This document shows positions 53,401-61,305 of a stretch of DNA of 64,000 bases, piece by piece (the stretch's first letter is position 1; each line of letters starts with the position of its first letter). The notes below the pieces were generated by a model that saw nothing but the letters and a program-made list of their open reading frames with translations, was not told the origin of the DNA and searched no databases. This DNA comes from Anaerostipes rhamnosivorans (GTDB lineage Bacteria; Bacillota; Clostridia; Lachnospirales; Lachnospiraceae): positions 2,084,001 to 2,148,000 of the forward strand of contig NZ_CP040058.1 of assembly GCF_005280655.1 (NCBI RefSeq). The letters are read 5' to 3'. A program made the translations under genes and the position numbers.

Positions 53401-54837
53401 GTCAGAAGCGGGAATCTTCATCTTATGTTCGCCGCTTCCTGCTTCATAATTATTCATGTGACAGAAGCTGCAGGGACTGTCTTTGCCGTGCAGGGCTTTG
53501 TAACATTTCTGGCCGGTACAGTCCTTTCCTTCCATAAAAAGATGGGTGGATTCATTTGCATAGAGAAGGTCATAGTTCTGCTTATCTATGACATAGATCC
53601 CGTCCGCAGTCTCGTTGGCAATGCTCTGAAACAGGCGGGTTTCTGCCGACATGCCTGTAAACACAGCATAGAATCTTGATGTCTTTGACAGTGGTCCCAT
53701 ACGCCTTCCGTTTAAATGGACCCAGATCAAGTGTCCATCCCTGTGAAAGATACGGTAGGATACATCCAGCACCTCACCGCTGGCCAGAGCCTCCTTCGTG
53801 GCCTCAAACACCCGGTCCCTGTCCGGCCCGTAGATAACATCAAGGGCATCGTACCTCACCATGTCCTCATACTCTTTTCTCGTATGCCCTGAGAGTCTCA
53901 TAACTCCATCTGAAAAAAACTCAGGGATAAAACGCCCTCCCTCTACCCGGTAGCTGGCAATGCCCCCTGGTATGGAGTTGATCAGATGGTCCTTTTCCAG
54001 CTGTACCTGCTTCAGGCTGGTGATATTGTGGAACACACAGTGAAGCAGCGGACAGCCATCCTCCTCACCAATCCATTTTATGTGAATATGTACCCATACG
54101 ATATGCCCGTCCCTGTGCTGCTTGCGAAATTCAAACTCTGATACACCGCCGCTCTCAATGACTTCCATGGCTTTGGATATGACCATTTCCTTGTCTTCCC
54201 AATACGTCATATCAACCGCGTCTTGTTTGACGAGTTCCCTGTACTCTTCCACCGTGTAACCGGACAGTTCCGGTACTCCATCTGAAAAATAGACCGTCTC
54301 AAAAATATCGGAGACTTTATAGATGGCTACGCCTCCCGGGATTGCATTTATAATATCCTGCATTTTTTCGTTGGCACGGATCAAATCTTCTTCCATCTGG
54401 ATCTGATCGCTCACGTCACTTAAGACAACATAAAAGAGCACCCCCTTATCTTCCATGCAGCCCTTGGCCCCATCCAAATGGATCCACCGGTATATCCCCT
54501 TCTTGTCATGAAATATACGGCAGGTATGAGATAAAGTCGTACCCTCATGTAATAGTTTCGTTATTTTTTCTTTCAGCGCAGGGATATCCTCTTTGTGTAC
54601 TCCCGACAATGTCAGTTCCTGTCCGGAATTCTCGATCTCAGAAATATGTTCGCTTGAGTACCCTAACATGTTATAAAAAGCAGGGTTATAAAACACCGGA
54701 TAAACATAACCATCTTCCAGATAATAGACACACACTCCGCCCGGAATACGGCTCAAAGACTGCTTCGCTTTCTCTCTCAATGCCTGCAGCGTCCTGCCGG
54801 CCGTCTCCTGCTTTTTCATACGTTCTCTTTTCTCCAT
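50479..54837 (-). CDS. soluble hybrid sensor kinase with about eight PAS-like modules and a receiver
   Basis: 1452 residues from the ATG at 54837 (SD AAAGGTGG upstream; an ATG at 54870 has none). No membrane helix. About eight PAS-like modules occupy residues 10-1050; five share the motif PGGhxxY (RIPGGVCVYY, AIPGGVAIYK, SIPGGIASYR, NLPGGISVIR). The fourth is cysteine-rich (GQKCYKALHGKDSPCSFC), possibly a metal or redox site. Then HisKA (AMSHDIRTPMN), HATPase (NILSNAIKFT, GTGLGLSI) and a receiver with VLMDIQMPEMDGYEA. Its output partner is not in the neighbourhood. Confidence 0.92.
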   Translation of the reverse strand: MEKRERMKKQETAGRTLQALREKAKQSLSRIPGGVCVYYLEDGYVYPVFYNPAFYNMLGYSSEHISEIENSGQELTLSGVHKEDIPALKEKITKLLHEGTTLSHTCRIFHDKKGIYRWIHLDGAKGCMEDKGVLFYVVLSDVSDQIQMEEDLIRANEKMQDIINAIPGGVAIYKVSDIFETVYFSDGVPELSGYTVEEYRELVKQDAVDMTYWEDKEMVISKAMEVIESGGVSEFEFRKQHRDGHIVWVHIHIKWIGEEDGCPLLHCVFHNITSLKQVQLEKDHLINSIPGGIASYRVEGGRFIPEFFSDGVMRLSGHTRKEYEDMVRYDALDVIYGPDRDRVFEATKEALASGEVLDVSYRIFHRDGHLIWVHLNGRRMGPLSKTSRFYAVFTGMSAETRLFQSIANETADGIYVIDKQNYDLLYANESTHLFMEGKDCTGQKCYKALHGKDSPCSFCHMNNYEAGSGEHKMKIPASDRVYSAHFRETDWNGIPAYIQYVRDVTEEVITKREKDRLEMYFQTIIKNLPGGISVIRCEPDGTLVSEFISDGYAAMTHMTVEEAEKMYEKDILAGIYPEDVKGIREKLQSYIRNGEGNCELTARVMQGDGGYIWVKCMLSLLKAEDGAVRLYAVYTDITQSVEEQEKIRSQYKDLILQHYRTPGPNALVVGHCNITQSRILDIIDYTDSDLLKTFSDDRQSFFTGLSGFIVDEKERREFLGTYLDEPALRAFEEGKLERQMECFVKLPKDTRGRYIQFKMHMVATPDSGDVTGILTVTDITEQAISERILHQLSVTGCDFVVDVDLTTDRYKILSCSENACCIPPPTGSHSAWMDQMLRTRVVPRDKEQYRRGLYPADMYRKLKRAGAYTFAFSVLDDNGDIRTKNMTVSAVDLRLGRVCLSRTDITDSIREQQGLLHMIAYTFELAAFINIGSRELTLYTRESVLENLPALVIGQYDKAIRRFVDSHGTTENLEEARIQFRISTMLERLEKQPNGYDFLFSYQSEEGERYKQINVLWGDLNHRTLCLVRADVTDMLAAERRTKKDLENALVFAKEANKAKSDFLSAMSHDIRTPMNAIMGMTTLASTFLDDRERVKDCLQKIEISSNHLLSLINDILDMSKIERSQINLNLDKVFLPDLMEQISVMIKSQTEEAGLEFRMRAEHIDQECFCGDLLRINQILINILSNAIKFTEKGGVIEFIAEELSLPKDKGRVRYRFTVRDTGIGMPEEFLAHVFEPFTRSGNAARIEGTGLGLSITKGLVDLMGGEITAESRIGSGSVFKVELEFDAAQAGGESHSGTAMDFLDSVKEKLFAGRHFLVAEDNAINAEILCELLRICGAESVLETDGVQAVRAFQEAEPGTYDAVLMDIQMPEMDGYEATRMIRRTTRADAANIPIIAMTANAFAEDVQNAREAGMNAHVSKPIDLNVLQTTLQRILQDKSISRKDMEGET

Positions 54838-55093
54838 TGACAGCACCACCTTTGCTACTGCTCCCCACATCAGACAGGAAAAAAAACGCTCATTCCCGCA
54901 CTAACTCTGTCCATATATATATTAATTAATTCTACCATAGGCAGTGTAAAAGTGCAATGAATCTCACTGCGATTCCAAGAAAACAAAGTGGGCAAGCCCA
55001 CCTCATCTCCCCAACCCCTCACTCTTTGAGGGGCTTAAAAACTTTGAGCACCAAATGGATTTGACGTAGTCAAATAGATTCCTTACGCATTTG
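54838..55093. other. intergenic region with several small hairpins
   Basis: No gene seen. Contains GTGGGC-aa-GCCCAC (54989-55002), CCCCTCA-ctct-TTGAGGGG (55014-55032) and TTTGAC-gta-GTCAAA (55060-55074) before repeat R2. The density of stems is high, but only one copy occurs here, so its nature is open. Confidence 0.5.
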
Positions 55094-55160
55094 TATGCAT
55101 ACTGCCTGCAAGGCTTTTTTATTCCATAGGGAGATTGGAGGAACTTTCCTATGAAATAAA
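55094..55160 (+). repeat. R2 intergenic repeat, copy 3
   Basis: Small hairpin GCCT-GCA-AGGC with six T (55104-55120), then TTATTCCATAGG (55119-55130) / CCTATGAAATAA (55148-55159), one mismatch. Shares the upstream TGCATA context with the copy at 28668. The inner GTTC/GAAC pair is lost here. Confidence 0.82.
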
Positions 55161-55199
55161 AAACCGTATCGGCAGTCTTATGACCGATACGGCAGTTTT
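55158..55199 (-). terminator. terminator of the NlpC/P60 gene
   Basis: Leftward stem CCGTATCGG/CCGATACGG (55164-55172 / 55184-55192) followed by TTTTTTATTTC, which overlaps the right end of R2. Confidence 0.82.
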
Positions 55200-55223
55200 A
55201 TCTCTATATATTATGTATATGTG

Positions 55224-55685
55224 CTATTTTACGACTCTTCTTACAGCCACGATCTTTCTGTATCTTGCGTTAGGAGAGATCTTGATTCCCCCTCTTGGAT
55301 ATGGCGCTGAGTTGCTGGCATGAACAATTTTATTTTTACCTATGTAAATCGCTACGTGTCCGCTGTAGCAGATGATATCTCCCGGTTTTGCCTTTTTGAT
55401 GCCGCCTTTTACTTTCTTTCCTACTTTTCTCATTCCATAAGAAGAATGAGGAAGTCTTTTACCGAACTTTCTGTAAACAGACATTACATATCCGGAGCAG
55501 TCAGCTCCTCTGGTTAAGCTTGTTCCGCCGTACTTATATTTATTTCCTACAAAGCGTTTTGCATAGTTTACAACTTTCTGTCCTTTATTGGAAGCAGCTT
55601 CTGCTTCTCTTGTTCCCCCGATTGTGGAACATCCCACGACTGTGAGCATTACGACTACCAGTGCTTTTACTACTAAACGTTTCAT
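55224..55685 (-). CDS. NlpC/P60 cell-wall endopeptidase lipoprotein
   Basis: 153 residues. Lipobox VVGC19 in the signal peptide. Catalytic triad residues visible: C63 (GADCSGYVMSVY), H110 (YSGHVAIYIG) and H122 (KIVHASN). Minimal form with a catalytic domain only and no SH3 or LysM. Cleaves D-gamma-Glu-diaminopimelate bonds in peptidoglycan stem peptides. Confidence 0.93.
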   Translation of the reverse strand: MKRLVVKALVVVMLTVVGCSTIGGTREAEAASNKGQKVVNYAKRFVGNKYKYGGTSLTRGADCSGYVMSVYRKFGKRLPHSSYGMRKVGKKVKGGIKKAKPGDIICYSGHVAIYIGKNKIVHASNSAPYPRGGIKISPNARYRKIVAVRRVVK

Positions 55686-55750
55686 GTACTCTCCTACTCA
55701 ATCACTACAAATGCTACGATATTATTTCATGTGTTTCTTTCACTGTTGTT

Positions 55751-55780
55751 ATTGTAGCTTATATGTAATGAAATTGTCAA
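55751..55780 (-). promoter_or_regulatory. promoter of the NlpC/P60 gene
   Basis: Leftward -35 TTGACA (55780-55775), 18-base spacer, -10 TACAAT (55756-55751). Confidence 0.65.
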
Positions 55781-55805
55781 GAGTTTTTTAACAATTGTGT
55801 AACAA

Positions 55806-57848
55806 TTATATTTTTTTCTTTAAGATATCGACAAATCTCTTCACAAATCTAAGTTCCTCATCTGTGATCTCATGCTGGCTGAACCTTGCTTTTTCCGCGA
55901 TATTTCGAGCTTTTTCGTAGATAAGGCGGTGTTTTTCATCCAAATTCTTTCCCTCCATCAGGGAATTTATTAAATTTTGATAAACTATGACTTTTTCCTT
56001 ATTAGAGCTCATTTTCCATCTACGGTACCTCAGGATTTCCTTTATAATTTTAACAATTGTAACAATTATGCAAAGAGATAGAAACAATACGATCAGACTC
56101 TGGAGGACCATATTTTTTTCAAAAAATGATCCCTTATGATCCACCGCTGCGGACGGCTCCTCCTTTGACTGCTCCTGTTGCGCCAGAAGGCTGTTCGTGT
56201 TCGTCACCTCCACCGGAACCCAGCCTGCATTCTCTATGTAAATCTCCGGCCAGGCATGGGCATAGAAATCTGTGACCTGCGCGGTATTGCTCCTCTGGAA
56301 TTTCTTCTTGTCGATCCGGTATCCTTCCACATACCGGCACGGGATCCCCGCTGACCGGAACATCATGACTGCCGCGGAAGCATACTGGGTACAATAGCCT
56401 TTCTTATTCTCATTTAAAAAGTACCAAATAGGGTCCTTCCCCTCCGGAGTCATCCCAGAATCGCTGGTATAATGATAGTTCTTCTTTAACAGCTCCTGGA
56501 TCATCTGGGTCTTTTTGCGTGTTGAGACAACTGCGCCCAGTGCCGGAAACTTCTTCAGCAGCTTTTTCTTAAGGCTTTCCGGTACTTTGGTGTACTGGCT
56601 GTCTACATACTGATTATAAGAATCCATTGCCTGAAAGTACTCCCGTTCCAAAGTGACATCTCCTGTCTGTCCGTCCAGCAGGGCATCCGTGATCCTGCCG
56701 TCCGCTTTCAGCATGCTGTCTAAGGAAACAGGATAATACAACAAAGTCTCTTTCTTTTTAAGGTTTATCCTTGCAATGTTGAGATCGCCGTAATATCTTC
56801 CTTTTTCAGGTGAGATATTGCAAAAATACGGCCATAAATAGTAGTCGTCAGTGAACTTCTGATAGGTGATCTCAGCCTTTTCTGCCTTCACCTGAAGACC
56901 TGTATCTAAAAGTTCCAGAGAAAGCTCCGGAATCTTCAGGTCAAAAAACTGAAACGGAAGATCCAGGCTGTTTTCTCCCAGGATCACCTTCGCATCCTTC
57001 TTCTCCTTTTTCCACATACCATTTTCGTAGATGCCGCTGGTGAACCCTTTCAGATACAATGTCCTGGGCTTTGAAAGCTGAACCTTAAAAAGTTCAGTCC
57101 CACGCGGTGCCACAGAGCCGATCTTTCCGATATCGCCGCTTCCGATCCCACCTGCAACCTGGTAATCCTTGCCCTGGGACACAGTTCTCACAAACTCCAG
57201 AGCAGTTTCCTTAAGCGGATTGGTACTGACGGGACTCCCCACGGTTCCTGATGCAGCCACAGCGCCCAAGAGCAGGCAGCCCGAGATCACCACAGCGCTG
57301 TACCTTTTTTTGCGCATCCAAAAACTGTATCCGGCAATTCCACATAGGAACAGCAGAAACGGACCCGTAATGGAATAGGGAGTCAGGATCAGCAGACACG
57401 CTTCCACAATGGATACAGCGGCTGTGAGCATCTTGGTCCTTTTGGCCAGCAGATGAAACAGAACACTTCCCACGAGAAAAAGCAGAAGAATAAAGAGAAT
57501 GCTGTCCCTCCTTGTATCATCCGCCTGTATATCCACATAATAATAAAACCCCATGTCATACACTTTGTTTACGGCATCGGCCATCCTGTTGCTGATCACC
57601 TGAAAGCCGTTGGCCAGCGCGCCGCGCAGGAAAAAGGCGGTAACCGCCGCAAACCCCAGAACTCCGTAGACCGCTTTTGGATAACGCTCTAAAAGCACAC
57701 ACAGAGCAGTCAAGATCGCCACGCCCGAACAGAGCAGATAATATTGAAAGGCTCTGGTAAAGAAGCCCACAAATACACTGTCTGCCAGCCCCAGAAATAT
57801 CATGCTGAGAAATATGTATTTAATATATGGTTCTATTTTTTCTTTCAT
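55806..57848 (-). CDS. membrane transglutaminase-like protein (TgpA type)
   Basis: 680 residues. About six N-terminal membrane helices (1-215), an extracytoplasmic region, a transglutaminase-like domain with KKGYCTQYASAAVMMFRSAGIPCRYVEGY and DFYAHAWPEIYIENAGWVP (Cys and His of the triad), a further membrane helix (about 580-605) and a cytoplasmic tail. The third residue of the triad, usually Asp in PxDPT, reads Glu (VPVEVT). Last gene of the MoxR-DUF58-transglutaminase set; role in envelope or protein maturation is unproven. Confidence 0.88.
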   Translation of the reverse strand: MKEKIEPYIKYIFLSMIFLGLADSVFVGFFTRAFQYYLLCSGVAILTALCVLLERYPKAVYGVLGFAAVTAFFLRGALANGFQVISNRMADAVNKVYDMGFYYYVDIQADDTRRDSILFILLLFLVGSVLFHLLAKRTKMLTAAVSIVEACLLILTPYSITGPFLLFLCGIAGYSFWMRKKRYSAVVISGCLLLGAVAASGTVGSPVSTNPLKETALEFVRTVSQGKDYQVAGGIGSGDIGKIGSVAPRGTELFKVQLSKPRTLYLKGFTSGIYENGMWKKEKKDAKVILGENSLDLPFQFFDLKIPELSLELLDTGLQVKAEKAEITYQKFTDDYYLWPYFCNISPEKGRYYGDLNIARINLKKKETLLYYPVSLDSMLKADGRITDALLDGQTGDVTLEREYFQAMDSYNQYVDSQYTKVPESLKKKLLKKFPALGAVVSTRKKTQMIQELLKKNYHYTSDSGMTPEGKDPIWYFLNENKKGYCTQYASAAVMMFRSAGIPCRYVEGYRIDKKKFQRSNTAQVTDFYAHAWPEIYIENAGWVPVEVTNTNSLLAQQEQSKEEPSAAVDHKGSFFEKNMVLQSLIVLFLSLCIIVTIVKIIKEILRYRRWKMSSNKEKVIVYQNLINSLMEGKNLDEKHRLIYEKARNIAEKARFSQHEITDEELRFVKRFVDILKKKI

Positions 57849-57860
57849 ATAAAAAGACCT

Positions 57861-58856
57861 CTAAAGAAATAATTCCAGATCATAAATTCCCTGTTCCAGT
57901 ACGCTCCGGTCAACTGCATTTGTCTCTGACCCCGTTTCTACATAAATGAAATCAGTGTCTGAGCTTTTCATAAAGATATGAATCCCCTCAGATTCAACAT
58001 CTCCGGAATCTTCATTAAAATCTGAGGCAAACATCAATCCAAACAATTCCTCATACTGCTGATAACGCTCCAAATAAAATTCCCTAGTTCCCCAGCAGAC
58101 CGTCTGGGGCATTTCCTGCTCCAAAAAAAACTTGGATATGGAAAAAAATACAGTAAAAAAGTCGTCATATGCCTCCTCCTGGTCCGGCAGGGAAAGCCGG
58201 ATCAACAGTTTTTCTTCCTTTTCGTCCTCCAAATCTTTTACCATCATCAGATTTTTCCCAGCCAGCAGTTTCCAGTGGATTCTGGAGCTCTTATCTCCCG
58301 GATGATATTCCTTCAGCCCGTCATACTCATATTGGTTCTTTGTTTTTGCCTCCACCACCCGGTCAAACATCAGTCCCAGCGGATATGCATCCGGCATGAT
58401 GAGTACTCCGGCCTTGGACTTTACAAACTTTTCTGCCCAGAACAGTCCTGTTATATCCCTGATACGGATCTTGGCTACTGTGATATGTACCTCGTCACAG
58501 TGCTCAAACTTCAGAGGAATCTGAAATCCTTCCCCTCCTCTTCCGGCATACTCAAACTTCTCTTTTATGACTTTTTTCCGTCCCATGAGCCAGTAGCGCA
58601 CCTGGTAGGTCACTTCGCATTCCACTGCGTCCAGACACCGGATTCCAGTAAAGACGCCTTTTAAAAGAATCTCGTCATTCCTCGATGCCGCTTTCGGCTC
58701 CAGAGAAACTTCTACCCTGAGTTTTGATGCCTTCCTGCGGACGATCCACCAGGAAATAAAAACCAAAACAAATAAGGATGCCAGCAGGCATCCTCCAATG
58801 ATATCTTGATATAGAATAACATAAATCATGCTCAGGAAGATGATTCCGATTATCAT
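57861..58856 (-). CDS. DUF58 protein of the MoxR system
   Basis: 331 residues. Two short membrane helices near the N-terminus, a beta-rich middle and the DUF58 motif DGLKEYHPGDKSSRIHWKLLAGKNLMMVKDLEDE, which resembles a von Willebrand factor A-like region. Found next to MoxR ATPases, with which it probably forms a chaperone-like pair. Gaps of 12 and 9 bp to its neighbours indicate co-transcription. Confidence 0.9.
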   Translation of the reverse strand: MIIGIIFLSMIYVILYQDIIGGCLLASLFVLVFISWWIVRRKASKLRVEVSLEPKAASRNDEILLKGVFTGIRCLDAVECEVTYQVRYWLMGRKKVIKEKFEYAGRGGEGFQIPLKFEHCDEVHITVAKIRIRDITGLFWAEKFVKSKAGVLIMPDAYPLGLMFDRVVEAKTKNQYEYDGLKEYHPGDKSSRIHWKLLAGKNLMMVKDLEDEKEEKLLIRLSLPDQEEAYDDFFTVFFSISKFFLEQEMPQTVCWGTREFYLERYQQYEELFGLMFASDFNEDSGDVESEGIHIFMKSSDTDFIYVETGSETNAVDRSVLEQGIYDLELFL

Positions 58857-58865
58857 GGCCGCTCC

Positions 58866-59801
58866 TTATCTACTCTCTGGGACCGGGATACCCTCGGCGA
58901 TGGATTCCAGGATGTCCCTTACCGTCTTACGCTTGATTCTTGCCTCTTTGCTCTTTACAACTCTGTGTGCCGATGTGGCATAAAAAACATCTTTGACGTC
59001 GCCAGGCACCATATAGTCCCGCTCATCAAGATAAGCATTCGCTTTTGCCATCTGCAGTAAAGAAATGGTTCCTCTCGGGCTGATCCCCATGCTCAGATCA
59101 GGATGATTCCTTGTGGCGCATACAATGTCGACGATATACCGATATAGATCCTCGTGGACATATACCCTCTCTGCCTGCTGTTTCATCAAAACCAAATCCG
59201 TGATCTTAATAATCTCCTCCAGTGAATCGATGGCCACATTGACTCTTTCCTGTTTCAACATGGCAATTTCACTCTCCCTGTCAGGGTAGCCCATGGAAAT
59301 ACGAATCATAAAACGGTCCAGCTGAGCTTCCGGAAGGGAATGGGTTCCCACCGCTCCCAGAGGGTTCTGTGTGGCAATGACCACATACGGGTCCGGAAGT
59401 TCTCTTGTCACTCCGTCCACTGTGATCTTACCTTCTTCCATGGCCTCAAGAAGGGCGGACTGAGTCTTCGGTGAAGTACGGTTGATCTCATCCGCCAGGA
59501 GAAGGTTGGTGATCGCAGCCCCTCTCTGATATTCAAAGGTCTCGCTGCCCTGCTTATAGACAGAAAAACCGGCGATATCCGCTGGCATCACATCCGGCGT
59601 GAACTGGATCCTTTGATAATCAAGCCCCAGCACCTTGGAAAATGCAATGGCAAGGGTAGTCTTTCCCACCCCCGGTATATCCTCGATCAGAATATGTCCA
59701 TTAGCTAAGATCGCCGTCATCACCTGTCTCGTGATATGGTCCTTTCCAATGATCACTTTTCCTATTTCCTCAATCGCCCTTCCGGCCAAATTGCTCATCA
59801 C
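58866..59801 (-). CDS. MoxR-family AAA+ ATPase
   Basis: 311 residues. Walker A IPGVGKTT (about 39-46), Walker B LLADEINRTSPKTQSALLEAMEEG, sensor-1 VIATQNP and the arginine in LDRFMIRI. MoxR proteins act as chaperones that load or activate partner proteins. Starts 7 bp after the antiporter gene and precedes DUF58. Confidence 0.95.
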   Translation of the reverse strand: MMSNLAGRAIEEIGKVIIGKDHITRQVMTAILANGHILIEDIPGVGKTTLAIAFSKVLGLDYQRIQFTPDVMPADIAGFSVYKQGSETFEYQRGAAITNLLLADEINRTSPKTQSALLEAMEEGKITVDGVTRELPDPYVVIATQNPLGAVGTHSLPEAQLDRFMIRISMGYPDRESEIAMLKQERVNVAIDSLEEIIKITDLVLMKQQAERVYVHEDLYRYIVDIVCATRNHPDLSMGISPRGTISLLQMAKANAYLDERDYMVPGDVKDVFYATSAHRVVKSKEARIKRKTVRDILESIAEGIPVPESR

Positions 59802-59808
59802 ATCACCT

Positions 59809-61293
59809 CTAAGCCTTCTTTTTTACATTCCAGACAATCCAAGCCATGGCAACAGCCAGTGCCCCGGCCGCGATGGCCAGACCTAAAAATCCATTTCCCA
59901 AAGCTCCGGCTGTCAGATATCCGATCACCGCACACCCCGCAACGATAAACGCGTAGGGCATCTGTGTCGCCACATGGTCTATATGGCGGCATCCGGCCCC
60001 CGCAGAGGCCAGAATGGTCGTATCAGAGATCGGGGAAATATGATCTCCGCATACAGCCCCTGAAAGGATCGATCCAACCAATAAGGTCAGCATAGAAATA
60101 TCGCTGCCCATGACCGCTACGGAGATGGGGATCAAGATCCCGAAGGTCCCCCATGAAGTTCCTGTGGCAAAAGAAAGCCCCAGTGCCGCCAGGAAAAACA
60201 GGGCTGGCAAAACTGCGGTGGCAGATGTATTTCCGCTTATAACTCCGCTGACGAACTGGCCGATCCTTAAGTATTCATCTCCGCAGATGCCGGAAAGTGT
60301 CCATGCCAGGCACAGAATCATAATGGCAGAAGTCATAGACTTAAATCCCTGGCTGAAGCTTCCGCAAAAGTCCACAAATGCCACGACCTTTCTCGGTATA
60401 TACAGAAGGAACGTAAAGATCAGGGTGGAAAAAGACCCGAGTACAAGGCTTCTTCCGCTGTTACAGCCGGATAGGGCCGATATGATATCTTTGCCGCCAA
60501 AAAATCCGCCTGTATAAAGCATAAATCCGATGCAGGAAGCGATCAGGAATACGATGGGCAGGATCAGATCCTTTACCTGTCCTCTTCCCACCACAGGCAC
60601 ATCCGCGTCATGCTTCTGGTCATGGGTCTCGTTCCCCTTTTCCTCCTCATACTGTTTCATCTTGGAAAAATCCACGTTGATGATGATCAGAAAGATGAGG
60701 AACACCAAAGTCAGGAGAGCATAATAATTAAACGGGATAGCCCTGACAAACAAAGAGAATCCGTCAATCTTACTTCCCTCTGGAAGCGAGGAGCCCACAG
60801 CCGCAGCCCAGCTGGAGATCGGGGCAATGATACAGATCGGCGCTGCGGTGGCGTCGATCACATACGCAAGCTTGGCCCTCGTGACCTTATATTTGTCTGT
60901 GATTGGCTTCATGACGGTTCCAACCGTCAGACAGTTGAAATAATCGTCCACGAAGATCACAGTTCCAAGAAGAGACGTGGCAAACATGGCCTGTCTCTTT
61001 GACTTAATTGCCTTTAATGCCCATTTTCCATAGGCCCTTGAGGCCCCGGATTTGGTGATCAGGGCTACTAAAATACCCAGCATCACAAGAAAAATCAGGA
61101 TGTCACAGTTGCCCCCGATTTTTCCAGTCATAATTTCAAATATGGTATTCATTGCTTCCACGGGGTTGAAGTGTTCAAACATCAAAGCCCCGGAAGCAAT
61201 CCCCACCATCAGGGAAAGATAAACCTCTTTTGTGATCAATGCCAGTCCAATGGCAATGATGGGCGGTACCAGCGCCCAAATAGTTCCGACCAT
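59809..61293 (-). CDS. NhaC-family Na+/H+ antiporter
   Basis: 494 residues with about 11-12 membrane helices. Motifs: ALVPPIIAIGLALITKEVYLSLMVGI at the start, IFVDDYFNCLTVGTVMKPI, FATGTSWGTFGILIPI and AVCGDHISPISDTTILASAGAGC, all typical of NhaC-type transporters. Cytoplasmic loop around 195-245 is charged. May exchange protons for sodium or for organic acids. Cotranscribed with the aconitase-like hydratase (12-bp gap), so a di/tricarboxylate link is possible. Confidence 0.88.
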   Translation of the reverse strand: MVGTIWALVPPIIAIGLALITKEVYLSLMVGIASGALMFEHFNPVEAMNTIFEIMTGKIGGNCDILIFLVMLGILVALITKSGASRAYGKWALKAIKSKRQAMFATSLLGTVIFVDDYFNCLTVGTVMKPITDKYKVTRAKLAYVIDATAAPICIIAPISSWAAAVGSSLPEGSKIDGFSLFVRAIPFNYYALLTLVFLIFLIIINVDFSKMKQYEEEKGNETHDQKHDADVPVVGRGQVKDLILPIVFLIASCIGFMLYTGGFFGGKDIISALSGCNSGRSLVLGSFSTLIFTFLLYIPRKVVAFVDFCGSFSQGFKSMTSAIMILCLAWTLSGICGDEYLRIGQFVSGVISGNTSATAVLPALFFLAALGLSFATGTSWGTFGILIPISVAVMGSDISMLTLLVGSILSGAVCGDHISPISDTTILASAGAGCRHIDHVATQMPYAFIVAGCAVIGYLTAGALGNGFLGLAIAAGALAVAMAWIVWNVKKKA

Positions 61294-61305
61294 TTATGCT
61301 GCTCC

